Source of the DNA: Cymbidium sinense | Lineage: Eukaryota > Streptophyta > Magnoliopsida > Asparagales > Orchidaceae | Direction of reading: 5' to 3' | DNA: 64,000 nt | NCBI GenBank assembly: GCA_021442155.1 | Contig: CM038215.1 | Coordinates: forward strand, 9,138,976 to 9,202,975 | In this document: in pieces, positions 46,730 to 57,245 of the stretch | Layout: each line of letters opens with the position of its first letter | Numbering within the stretch: the stretch's first letter is position 1 | Position numbers and translations under genes: made by a program | The notes under the pieces: generated by a model | Database searches by the model: none | What the model was told of the DNA's origin: nothing | Seen by the model: the letters and a program-made list of their open reading frames with translations, nothing else

Positions 46730-48070
46730 TATCATTAGTAAATGAAGTTATAGAAGCTTTAAGGAAAATGAAAGTGGAAAAGCATAGGATGATATTCCAA
46801 TAGAAGTGTGGAAATGTTTAGGAGATCAAGGAATTTCTTGGCTTACAAATCTTTTAATGTTATTTTAAAGACTAAAAGATGGATGAGTGGAGAAAGAGTT
46901 TGTTGGTTCCTATATTTAAGAATAAAGGTGATGCACAAGAGTGTGCAAATTATAGAGGAATTAAGTTAATGTGTCATACATTAAAATTATGGGAGAGAGT
47001 AATTGAGCATAGGTTGCGATGTGATACAAAAGTTTCTCACAATTAGTTTGGTTTCATGCCAGGTAGATCTACTATGGATGCTATACATTTGTTAAGAGGT
47101 TTGAGAAGTATAGAGAAAATAAGGAGGATTTACATATGATATTTATTGATTTAGAGAAAGCTTATGATAAAGTTTGAGATGTTCTTTGGAGTTCTAGAAT
47201 AGAAAGGAGTTAATATTGGTTATATTCAAGTCATTAAGGATATGTATACTAGAGTTACTTGTGTCCAAACACAAGGAGGATTGAAAAATATTTTCCCATT
47301 TCAATTGGATTACATCAAGGATCGCTTTAAGCCTTTATCTTTTTTGCTTTAGTTATGGATGTTCTTACTAAGCATTTTAGGAAGATGTACCTTGGTGTAT
47401 GCTTTTTGCTGATGACATTCTTCTTGTTGATAAGACTAGAGAGGGAGTCCAAGAGAAACTTGAATTATGGAGGTCAATATTAGAGTCTAAAGGTTTTCAT
47501 TTAAGTAGATCTAAAACTGAATATATGGAGTGTAATTTTAGTTGTAGAAGTTCTAATGGTAGTGTTTTGACATTAGGTGAACAAGTTATTAATAAGAGTG
47601 AATGATTCAGATATTTAGGCTCTATTGTTCAAAATGATGGTGAAATAGATGGAGATGTTATTAGTAGAATTCAAGTTGGATGGTTGAAGTGGAGGAATGC
47701 ATCGGCTGTTGTGTGATAGAAGTTCCACTTAAACTTAAGGAAAATTTTATAAGATGGTGGTAAGACTGCAATGACTTATGGTGAGAATGTTGGCCAATAA
47801 AGAGAAGCATAAGACTAAGTTAAGTGTTACAGAGATGAGGATGCTCGGTGGATGAGTGGCTTTACTCTTAGAGATAAAATGCAAAATGAGTATGTTCAAG
47901 AAAAGTTGGAGTAGCTCCAGTGGTAGATAAGATTAGAGAGTCACCTTAGATGGTTTGGCCACATAAAGCATCGGCCGTCCGATGACCCAGTTAGGAGAGT
48001 AGATGCATTAGATTTGCCTTATGTTAAGAAAGGTAGAGGTAGACCTAAAAAGACTTGGTTAAGATGTATA
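46730..48070 (+). pseudogene. RTE copy 1, reverse transcriptase and C-terminal region
   Basis: The RT begins with an ALRKMKV-like motif at about 46,757 and contains LLVPIFKNKGDAQECANYRG and [15 protein letters not shown]. The catalytic [11 protein letters not shown] box is at 47,399-47,431. Frame breaks lie between most motifs. The C-terminal RMLGWMSGFTLRDKM, LRWFGHIKHRPSDDPVRR and GRGRPKKTWLRCIK pieces are separated by small deletions. The domain is inactive. Confidence 0.85.
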
Positions 48071-48164
48071 AAATGACCTTAGTATACTTGAATTAAATGA
48101 GAATTTGACACATAATAAGACACAATGGAGATGAAGGATTCATGTAGCCCCCTTAGTGGGATAA

Positions 48165-48236
48165 AGGCTTGTTGTTGTTGTTGTTGTTTTTTTTTTTGTT
48201 ATTTGTTATTATTTGTTGTTGTTATTATTGTTGTTA
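48165..48236 (+). repeat. (TTG)n-rich tail of RTE copy 1
   Basis: TTGTTGTTGTTGTTG and related TTG/TTA/T-run sequence follow GGGATAAAGGC. This is the usual simple-repeat 3' end of plant RTE elements and not a free-standing microsatellite. It ends at the second copy of the target-site duplication. Confidence 0.88.
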
Positions 48237-48249
48237 TGGTCTTGGTTTT

Positions 48250-48477
48250 TTTTTGGTTTATGTTGTTAAGGTCATGATGCTTGCTTCCTTTGATGTTGTT
48301 ATTCCTCTTTGGTGGTGTTCCCACTATACTGCTGCTATCCCTGATGGTTGGTTGATTTTCTGCCTTATTGGGCTTATTTATTTTGGTAGCTTTGTGGCTG
48401 GCTATTATGTCTACTGCTTGAAGGAGTTTGCAGCCTTACAAGATGATGGACTTGGGATGATGGGCTACAAGAGGTAT
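48250..48477 (+). other. LINE-B 3' UTR, part downstream of the RTE insertion
   Basis: The T/G-rich composition resumes after the duplication (for example GGTAGCTTTGTGGCTGGC, compared with GCTTGGTGACTGCTACTTG near 16,420 in LINE segment copy 3). The remainder of the LINE 3' UTR is lost in the N gap. Confidence 0.6.
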
Positions 48478-48577
48478 NNNNNNNNNNNNNNNNNNNNNNN
48501 NNNNNNNNNNNNNNNNNNNNNNNNNNNNNNNNNNNNNNNNNNNNNNNNNNNNNNNNNNNNNNNNNNNNNNNNNNNNN
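48478..48577. other. Assembly gap of 100 N
   Basis: Exactly 100 unknown bases are given, a length commonly used as a placeholder for a gap of unknown size. Order and orientation across it depend on scaffolding. Confidence 0.98.
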
Positions 48578-50217
48578 TATTTAGTTTTAGTGATTTATAC
48601 AATAGATGAGATACCAAAGAAGGTGAAAGATGTATGTAAGTTAGCCAACCAAAGAGATAAGAGAAGTAAAGACCTAGTTCAAGTGAGTGTGTATGGATGA
48701 AAATAATAAAGTGCTTAGAAAAGGATATTGGAAATAGGTGGATGAGGTATTTTGATAAACTTTTTCAATGAAGGATCTAAAAGTACAATTGATTTTAGCA
48801 ACCTTAATACCCTAAACAAAAATAGAGAATTTTATTTTTATCATCGTATTAGTAAATTTGAAGTTAGAGAAGCTTTAAAGAAAATGAAATGTGGAAAATA
48901 GTAGGACCTGATGATATTCCAATAGAAGTGTAGAAATGTTTAGAGATAAAGGAATTTCTTAACTTACAAATATTTTTAATGTTATTTTAATGACAAAAAA
49001 GATGCCAGATTAGTGGAAAAAGAGTTTATTGGGTCTTATATTTATGAATAGAGGTCATGCTCAAGAGTGTGCAAATTATAGAGGAATTAAATTAATGTGT
49101 CATACATTAAAAACATGGAAAGGTTATGATGTGATACAAAAGTTTCTCACAATTAGTTTGGTTTCATGCCAGGTAGATCTACTATGGATGCTATACATTT
49201 GTTAAGAGGATTGATGGAGAAGTATAAAGAAAGTAAAAAGGATCTACATATGATATTTATTGATTTAGAGAAAGCTTATGATAAATTTTCAAGAGATGTT
49301 CTTTGGAGAGTTCTAGAACAGAAAGGAGTTAATATTGGTTATATTCAAGTCATTAAGGATATGTATACTAGTCAGTTACTTGTGTCCAAACACAAGGAGG
49401 ATTGATAAAATATTTTCCTATTTGTTGGATTACTTCAAGGATCGACTTTAAGCCCTTATCTTTTTACTTTAGTTATGGATGTTCTTACTAGGCATTTACA
49501 GGAAGATGTACCTTGGTGTATGCTTTTTTGATGATGACATTCTTCTTGTTGATAAGACTAGAAAGGAGTCCAAGAGAAACTTGAATTATGGAGGTCAACA
49601 TTAGAGTTTAAAGGTTTTCATTTAAGTAGATCTAAAACCAATATATGGAGTGAAATTTTAGTTGTAGAAGTTCTAGTGGTAGTGTTGTGACATTAGGTGA
49701 ACAAGTCATTAATAAGAGTGAGATTCGATATTTAGGCTCTACGTTCAAAATGATGGTGAAATAGATGGAGATGTTATTAGTAGAATGCAAGTTGATGGTT
49801 TAAGGGGAATGCATCCGCTTGTTGTGTTATAGAAAAGTTCCACTTAAACTTGAGGGAAAATTTTATAAGATGGTGGTAAGACCTGCAATGACTTATGGTG
49901 TAGAATGTTGGCCAATAAAAGAGAAGCATAAGAATAAGTTAAGTGTTACAGAGACGAGGATGCTCAAGTGGATGAGTGGCTTTACTCTTAGAGATAAAAT
50001 GCGAAATGAGTATGTTCGGGAAAAAGTTAGAAGAGTAGATGCATTAGATTTGCCTTATGTTAAGAAAGGTAGAGGTAGACCTAAAAAGACTTGGTTAAGA
50101 TGTATAAAAAAATGAACTTAATATACTTAAATTAAATGAGAATTTGACACATAACAGGAGGCGAGATTCAGGATTCATAAAATGACACATAGTGGGATAA
50201 AGGCTTATTGTTGTTGT
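48578..50217 (+). mobile_element. RTE-clade LINE, copy 2, truncated by the gap
   Basis: The sequence resumes at TTTAGTGATTTATACAATAGAT, equivalent to about 46,482 in copy 1. It then follows copy 1 through [33 protein letters not shown] and [15 protein letters not shown] (49,166-49,405), then VVRPAMTYGVECWPIKEKHK..LKWMSGFTLRDKMRNEY and GRGRPKKTWLRC (49,819-50,115). The FADD box is disturbed (TTTTTTGATGATGAC near 49,525). It ends with GGGATAAAGGCTTATTG and TTG repeats at about 50,195-50,215, then joins TTTAGG repeats. A deletion relative to copy 1 removes the FGHIKHR segment. It is inactive. Confidence 0.9.
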
Positions 50218-53200
50218 TGTTGTAGGTTTATTTAGTTTATTTATTTAGTTTTGGGTTTATTTTATTTTAGGTTTAGGTTTTATTTAGTTTTATTTATGTT
50301 TAGGTTTAGTTTATTTTTAGGTTTAGGTTTAGGGTTAAGGTTTATTTAGTTTTAGTTTAGGTTTAGGTTTAGGTTTATTTTAGTTTAGTTTATTTTATTT
50401 TGTTTAGGTTTATTTATTTAGTTTAGTTTTGTTTATTTATGTAGGTTTAGGTTTATTTAGGTTTAGGTTTTATTTAGTTTATTTTAGTTTAGGTTTTTAG
50501 TTTAGTTTATTTAGTTTAGTTTAGGTTTGTTTTAATTTATTTAGTTTAGTTTAGGTTTAGTTAGTTTATATATTTATTTAGTTTATTTTTTATATATTTA
50601 GGGTTTATGTGTATTTTTATTTTTTTGGTTTAGGTTTACTTTAGGTTTTATTATTTAATTTCATTTATTTAGTTTATTTTTAATTTTATGCTTATTTATT
50701 TAGGATTAGTTTAGGTTTGTTTAGTTTAGGTTTAGGTTTACTTTTATTTAGTTTAGTTCATTTATCTATTTATTTAGTTTAAGTTTAGGTTTAGGTTTAG
50801 GTTTAGGTTTAGGTTTATTTTATTTAGTTTGGGTTTATTTATTTTAGTTTGGTTTATTTAGTTTAGGTTTAGTTTTTGTTTTTGTTTTAGGTTTGTGGTT
50901 TAGGTTTATATTAGGTTTATTTTTTGTTTGGTTTATTTATTTTAGTTTATTATTTAGTTTAGTTTAGGTTTAGGTTATTTTATTTATTTATTTTATTTTG
51001 TTTATTTTTTAGGTTTTATTTAGGTTTAGGTTTAGGTTTAGGTTTATTTATTTAGTTTAGGTTTTAGTTTAGGTTTGGGTTTAGTTTAGGTTTAGGTTTA
51101 TTAATTTAGTTTAGGTTTAGGTTTAGGTTTACATTTAGGTTTTCGGTTTATTTTTTGGTTTATTTTATTTAGTTTATTTTATTTTTGTTTTAGTTTATTT
51201 ATTTGTTTTTGCTTAAGTTTATTTTAGGTTTTGATTTATACCTTTTTAGGTTAATTTATTTTATTTTATTTTAGTTTTTTTAGGTTTATTTTAGGTTTAT
51301 TTTAGATTAGTTTATTTTAGCTTTATTTTAGGTTTAGGTTTAGGTTTATGTTTTTAGGTTTATTTTTAGTTTAGTTTATTTAGCTTTATTTTAGGTTTAG
51401 GTTTATTTAGATTTAGGTTTAAGTTTAGGTTTAGGTTTAGGCTTAGGTTTATTTTAATTTTAGTTTATTTAGTTATTTTTATTTATTTATTCATTTTTGG
51501 TTTAGGTTTAGGTTTAAATTTAGCTTATTTATTCACGTTTAGGTTTATTTTAGGTTTATTTATTAGTTTTTATTTAGTTTAGTTTAGGTTTAGGTTTAGG
51601 TTTTAGATTTATTTAGTTTAGTTTAGGTTTATTTGTTTAATTTTATTTTAGTTTATGTTATTTATTTAGGTTTAGGTTTTTGTTTAGGTTTATTTTAGGT
51701 TTTTTTTTTTTTAGGTTTAATTTATTTATTATTTTATTTTAGTTTAGGTTTAGGTTTAGTTTTATTTTATTTAGTTTAGGTTTAGGTTTATTTAGTTACT
51801 TTATTTTATTTTTTAATTTAGCAGGTAGGTTTAGTTGGTTTATTTAAGTTTATTTAGGTTTAGGGTTTATTTTAGTTTATAAAGTTTAGGTTTAAAAGGT
51901 TTAGGTTTAGTTTATGTTTAGGTTTAGGTAGATTTAGGTTTAGGTTTTTGCTTTTTAGGTTTAGGTTTAGGTTTTATTTAAGTTTATTTAGTTTATAGTT
52001 TATTTTATTTAGTTTATTTTATTTTAGTTTATTTATTTTAGGTTTAGGTTTAAGTTTAGGTTTATGTTTATTTTATTTAGTTTATTTGTTTAGTTTATTT
52101 TAGTTTAATTTAGGTTTACTTAGTTTATTAGTTTAGTTTAGTTTAATTTAGGTTTATGTTTCGGTTTAGGACTATTTTTATTTAGTTTATTTAGTTTAGG
52201 TTTAGGTTTAGGTTTAGGTTTATTTTTATTTAGTTTATTAAGTTTAGGTTTAGGTTTAGGTTTTATTTATGTTTAGGTTTAGGTTTATTTTTATTTAGTT
52301 TATTAAGTTTATTTTAAGTTTAGGTTTATTTAGTTTAGTTTAATTAATATAGTTTAGGTTTATTTATTTTGTTTAGTTTATTAAGGTTTAGGTTTAAATT
52401 TATTTTAGGTTTAAGTTTATTTATTTTATTTTTTACTTTAGTTTAGTTTATTTTAAGTTTAGGTTTTATTTTAGTTTAGTTTAGGTTTAAGTTTATTTTT
52501 TTAATTTAGGTTTATTTTTAGTTTAGTTTAGTGTGCCATTTTAGCTCAGTTTAGGTTTAGGTTTAGGCTTTTTTTAGTTTAGTTTAGTTTTATTTTATTT
52601 AGGTTTAGGTTTTGTTTTATTTATTTATTTATTTAGTTTAGATTTAGGTTTAGGTTTTTAGGTTTAGGTGTGTTTTAGTTTATTTAGTAGGTTTAGGTTT
52701 TATTTACTTTAGTTTGGTAGGTTTAGGTTTGTTTTAGTTTAGTTTTGGTTTAGTTTTAGGTTTAGTTTACTTTATTTTAGTTTAGCTCATTTATTTTAGT
52801 TAGGTTTAGGTTTAGTTAGCTCATTTTTTAGTTTTAGTTATGTTTTGGTTTATTTTAGCTTCAGATTTTTCTAGTTTAGATTTAGGTTTAGTTGGGTTTA
52901 TTTAGTATTTAGGTTTAGGTTTTTTTAGTTTGGTTTATTTAGTTTAAGTTTATTTAGGTTTATGTTTAGGTTTAGGTTTAGGTTTATTTATTTTAGTTTA
53001 TTTAGTTTAGTTTATTTATTTTTGTTTATTTATTTCAGTTTATTTATTTAGGTTTAGGTTTAAGTTTAGGTTTAGGTTCATTTTAGGTTTATTTCGGTAT
53101 ATTTATTTAGATTTATGTTTATTTTTGTTTAGTTTAGTTTACTTAGTTTTTTTAGGTTTAAGTTTAATTAGTTTTAGTTTAGTTTTAAGTTTAGGCTTGG

Positions 53201-56200
53201 ATCTAGGTTTATTTTATAGGTTTAGGTTTATTTAGTTTATGTTTAGGTTTAGGTTTAGGTTTAGGTTTATTTATTTATTTATTTTATTTTTATTTTAGTT
53301 TAGTTTAGTTTATTTATTTAGGTTTAGGTTTAGGTTTTGATTTAGGCTTTAGATTATTTAGGTTTAGGTTTAGGTTTTGGTTTATGTTTATTTTTGGTTT
53401 TAGTTAGTTTAGTTTAGTTTAGTTTAGGATTATTTTATTTTATTTATTTAGTTTTGGTTTAAGTTTATTTTATTTATTTTAGTTTAGTTTAGTTTGGTTT
53501 AGGTTTAGGTTTAGGATTAGGTTTATTTAATTTACTTTAGGTTTATTTTATGTAGTTTATTTAGTTTATCTAGTTTATTAATTTAGTTTAGGTTTAGGTT
53601 GATTTAGTTTATTTATTTAATTTAGTTTTATTTTATTTAGTTTAGTTTAGTTTAGTTTAGTTTAGTTAGGTTTATGTTTATTTAATTTATTTATTTAATT
53701 TAGGTTTAGGTTTAGGTTTAGGTTTATTTAATTTAGGTTTATTTAGCTTAGGTTTATTTAAATTTAGGTTTTATTTACTTTTATTTTATATAATTAAGGT
53801 TTATTTTTTTGTTTAGGTTTAGTTTTATTTAGTTTAGGTTTATTTTATTTAGGTTTAGCTTTATTTATTTTAGTTTATTTATTTAATTTTACTTTGTTTT
53901 AGTTTAGGTTTATGTCTTTATTTAGGTTTAGGTTTAGGTTTAGGTTTAGGTTTAGTCTAGTTTTTTTTTTTTTATATTAGGTTTATTTATTTAGTTTAGT
54001 TTAGTTCGATTTAGGATTTATTTATTTTATTTATTTTAGGTTTAGGTTTATTTAATTTAGGTTTATAAGTTAGGTGTATTTTATTTTATTTAGTATATTT
54101 TATTTATTTTATTTATTTATATTTTAGATTTATTTATTTGTTTAGTTTTTATTTATTTAATTTATTTATTTTATTTAGGTTTAGTTTATTTAGTTTAGTT
54201 TATTTTATTTTATAGTTTAGGCTTATTTAGTTTATTAAGTTTTTTTATTTAGTTTATAGTTTTAGCTTTAGTTTACATTTTACATTTTTAGTTTAGTTTA
54301 GTTTAGGTTTGGTTTAGTTTAGGTCCATTTAGTTTATTTTATTTTATTTATTTATTTAATTATTTTATTTTATTTTATTTATTATTTTTTTAGGTATATC
54401 TTTTATTTATTTATTATTTTAATTTAGGATTAGTTTAGGTTTAAATTATTTTAGTTTAGTTTAGAGTTTAGGATTTGTATTATGTTTTAGTTTAGTTTAA
54501 GTTTAGAGGTTTAGGGTTCAGTTGGTTAGGGTTTAGGGTTTAGCATTTAGGGTTAAGGTTTTTATTATTTTTATTATTATTTTTTATCTAGGGTTTAATG
54601 TTTAGGGTATTTTAGGCTTTACAGTTAAGGGTTTAGGGTTTAGGTTTTATGGTTATTTTTAGGGTTTAGGATTTAGGGTTTAAGTTTTTTTTAATTAAGT
54701 AGACCATTAGGTTTACGTTTATTTAGTTAATTTAGGTTCGTTTTTATTTTATTTTGGTTTTTTTTATTTTTTTATTTTTATTTAGGTTTATTTTTAATTT
54801 TTATTTAGTTTAGTTTAATTATTTTAGGTTTAATTATTTTAGTTTATTTATTTTATTTTTTAAGTTTTAGTTTAGTTTCTATTTATTTTTAGTTTAGTTT
54901 TATTTTATTTTTTAGGTTTAGGTATTATTTTTTATTTTTAGGTTTAGATTTAGAAATTTATTTTATTTATTTAGGTTTAAGTTTTAGGTTTTTATTTTAG
55001 GTTTATTTTTAGCTTTTATTTTTTAGTCTAGGTTTTGTTTTATTTTTATTTTAATTTATTTTATTTATTTGGGGTTTAGGCTTAGTATATTTTAGGTTTA
55101 GGCTTAGGTTTTATTTATTTTAGTTTAGTTTTTTTTTTAGTTTAAGTTTAGGTTTATTTTATTTTGTTTACGTTAGGTTTAGGTTTTGGTTAGGGTTTAG
55201 ATTTTTTTAATTTATTTTTAGGTTTTTTCCTTAAGTTTCACTTTTAGATTTAGTTTTTTATTTAGTTCTTATTTTATTTTATTTTTATGTTTATTTTATT
55301 TTTATTTTATGTTTAGTTTTTTATTTTATTTAAGTTTTTTATTTTTAGGATTATTTAATTTTGTAGTTTAGTTTAGGGTTTTATTTATTTTATTTTGCTT
55401 TTTTATTATTTATTTTACTTTATTTTTAGGTTTAGGTTTAGGTTTAGGTTTAGATTTAGGTTTGGGTTTAGGTTTAGGTTTTAGTGTAGGTTATTATTTA
55501 TTATTTTTTTTTTAATTTAGGTTTATGTTTTTTTATTAATTTTATTTTTAGGATTTATTTAGTTTAGCTTTAGGTTTTAAAGTTTTTAGGGTTTAGGATT
55601 TAGGGTTTGGGGTTTATGGTTTTGGGCTTAGGGTTTTGGGTTTAGGGTTTAGGGTTGTAGGTTTTATGGTTTAATATTTAGGGTTTAGGGTTTTAGGCCT
55701 TAGGGTTTAGGTTTAGGGTTTAGGGTTTAAGGTTTAGGGGTATTGCTTTAGGGTTTAAGTTGTAGGTTCAAGGTTTAGGGCTTATGGTTTAGGGTTAGTT
55801 TTAGGGTTTAGGTTTTTGGGCTAAGGTTTTTTTTATTTTTATTTTTATTTTATTTGTTTATTTTTTATTTTAACTTAAGTAAACTAGTAGGTTTAAGTTT
55901 ATTTAATTTATTTATTTATTATTTTACGTTTTTTTTGTTTAGGTTTATTTTTATTTTGATTTATTATAGTTTATTTATTTTTGGTTTACTTATTTTAGTT
56001 TAGGTTTTTAATTTGAGTTTATTTTCAAGTTTTGGTTTAAGTTTAGGTTCATTTATTTTTATTTTTTTATATTTTATTTCTTATGTTTAGGTTTTATTTT
56101 TTATTTTTAGGTTTAGGTTTAGGTTTTTATTTTATTTTTTTAGGTTTAGGTTTTAGGTTTATATTTTTTAATTAGTTTAGGTTTCTTTTTAGTTTATTTT

Positions 56201-56764
56201 ATTTATTTAGTTTAGGTTTAAGTTTAGGTTTAGTTTATTTTTTAGTTTGGGTTTTTATTTTTTATTTTTTTATTTTTTTTATTTTTTAGGTTTAGGTTTA
56301 GGTTTAGGTTTTAGTTTATGTTTTTATTTTATTTTGGTTTAGATTTTTTTATTTTATTTTTAGGTTCTATTTAGTTTAAGTTTGGGTTTTTAGCTTTTTA
56401 TGGTTTAGGGTTTAGGGTTAGTTTAGAATTTAGGGTCTAGGGTTCGAGGTTTTGGGTTTAAGGTTTAGGGTTTAGGGTTTAGGGTTTAGGGTTTACGGTT
56501 TAGGGTTTAGGGATTAGGTTTTAGGATTTAGGGTTTAGGGTTTATGGTTTTAGGTTTAGGGTTTAGGGTTTAGGGTTTAGGGTTTTTAGGATTTAGGGTT
56601 TAGGTTTTTCTTTTTGGGTTTATGTTTTACTTTATGGTTTAGGGTTTAGTTTTTCAGATTTAGGGTTTAGGGTTTCAGGTTTTAGGGTTTAGGTTTAGAA
56701 TTTAGTGTTTAGGGTTTTTGGAGTTTAGGGTTTAAGTTGTAGGTTTAGGGTTTAGGGTTTTTGA
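50218..56764 (-). repeat. Telomere-like satellite, G-rich strand on + (opposite to the left half)
   Basis: From 50,218 to about 54,480 the + strand is made of TTTAGG, TTTAGT and TTTATT units with almost no C. Canonical TTTAGGG islands appear at about 54,500-54,690, 55,580-55,830 and 56,395-56,764. The reverse complement of the left-hand anchor occurs at about 54,692-54,712 (AATTAAGTAGACCATTAGG) and 55,873-55,892 (ACTTAAGTAAACTAGTAGG). This is the same satellite family as on the left, inverted. No gene is visible. Confidence 0.88.
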
Positions 56765-57245
56765 TTTTTCTTCAACACAGAAGAAATTCAAATTTAACAT
56801 TTCTTCTTTCGATTTCATCAATGAAGTAACACACCAAGTTTTCAAGACAGAACACATAGATAAAAAATGAGCATGCATAGAGCAAATAAAAATCTAGATA
56901 ACTAGAATTATCTCTCTTATAAAGACACATTTCCATAAGCGATGGGTGGATCGGTAGTTCTTATTTCTTGAGTTCCCCATGAGAACCACATAAGCCTCTC
57001 GAGTAGTGGGACCCACCATTATATCCTCGATCTCTTCCTCTGCCACCACCATCGTTGTAACGTCCGTCAGTCCTCCGGCCTCCATAACCACCACTGCTCT
57101 GACCACCACCTCCATATCCACCAACTCCTCCAAATCCCCCACCACCACTGCAGTAACTGTCGCCTCCACCTTCACCACCACTAATAGATCTAGACTTAGC
57201 TTAGTTGACGGTGATGTTCCTGCCATCAAGGTTCGACCCATTCTT
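56765..57245 (-). pseudogene. GRP7-type C-terminal fragment, copy 5 (best preserved)
   Basis: On the minus strand the frame begins NGSNLDGRNITVN, has a stop (TAA) where other copies have CAG or TAG, and continues AKSRS. A long glycine-rich tail follows: SGGGGFGGVGGYGGGG, SSGGYGGRRTDGRYNDGGGRGRDRGYNGGSHYSRG. This matches the end of the RRM plus the Gly/Arg/Tyr-rich domain of plant GRP7-type proteins, which bind RNA. The RRM core is absent: upstream on the minus strand is only CCCTAAA-type DNA. The 3' UTR shares GTGTGTTACTTCATTGATG with the + strand copies. A shadow frame in the same strand (56,894-57,241) exists only because GGT repeats are open in several frames. Confidence 0.87.

Larger units (their letters stand above)
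46049..48236 (+). mobile_element. RTE-clade LINE, copy 1, 5'-truncated, inserted into the LINE-B 3' UTR
   Basis: The coding remnants are characteristic of plant RTE elements. They include WGYLKNTNK near the start, [100 protein letters not shown] (47,399-47,458), [16 protein letters not shown] and a C-terminal RWFGHIKHR..GRGRPKKTW. The endonuclease is absent (5' truncation). The 3' end is GGGATAAAGGCTTG followed by TTG repeats, the usual RTE tail. The 13-base sequence TGGTCTTGGTTTT occurs at 46,036-46,048 and again at 48,237-48,249, consistent with a target-site duplication. Stops and frameshifts are frequent. Confidence 0.9.
39205..48477 (+). mobile_element. Nearly full-length but broken plant L1-type LINE (LINE-B), interrupted by an RTE element
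   Basis: The element starts after CCTAAA repeats and shows the full domain order. This is a 5' leader, ORF1 with DUF4283 and zinc-knuckle remnant (about 39,451-40,130), an ORF2 endonuclease (about 40,830-41,520), RT (about 42,120-43,100), post-RT and zf-RVT-like parts (about 43,100-44,050), RNase H (about 44,350-44,790), and then the T/G-rich 3' UTR. The 3' UTR is split at 46,048 by an RTE insertion and resumes at 48,237 until the N gap at 48,478. Its 3' end is not in the sequence. Many frameshifts and stops make it inactive. Confidence 0.88.

Noticed and set aside
48165..48236. A free-standing TTG microsatellite
   Set aside because: It directly follows the conserved RTE 3' end and stops at the target-site duplication, so it is the tail of that element. 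The same applies at 50,195-50,215.
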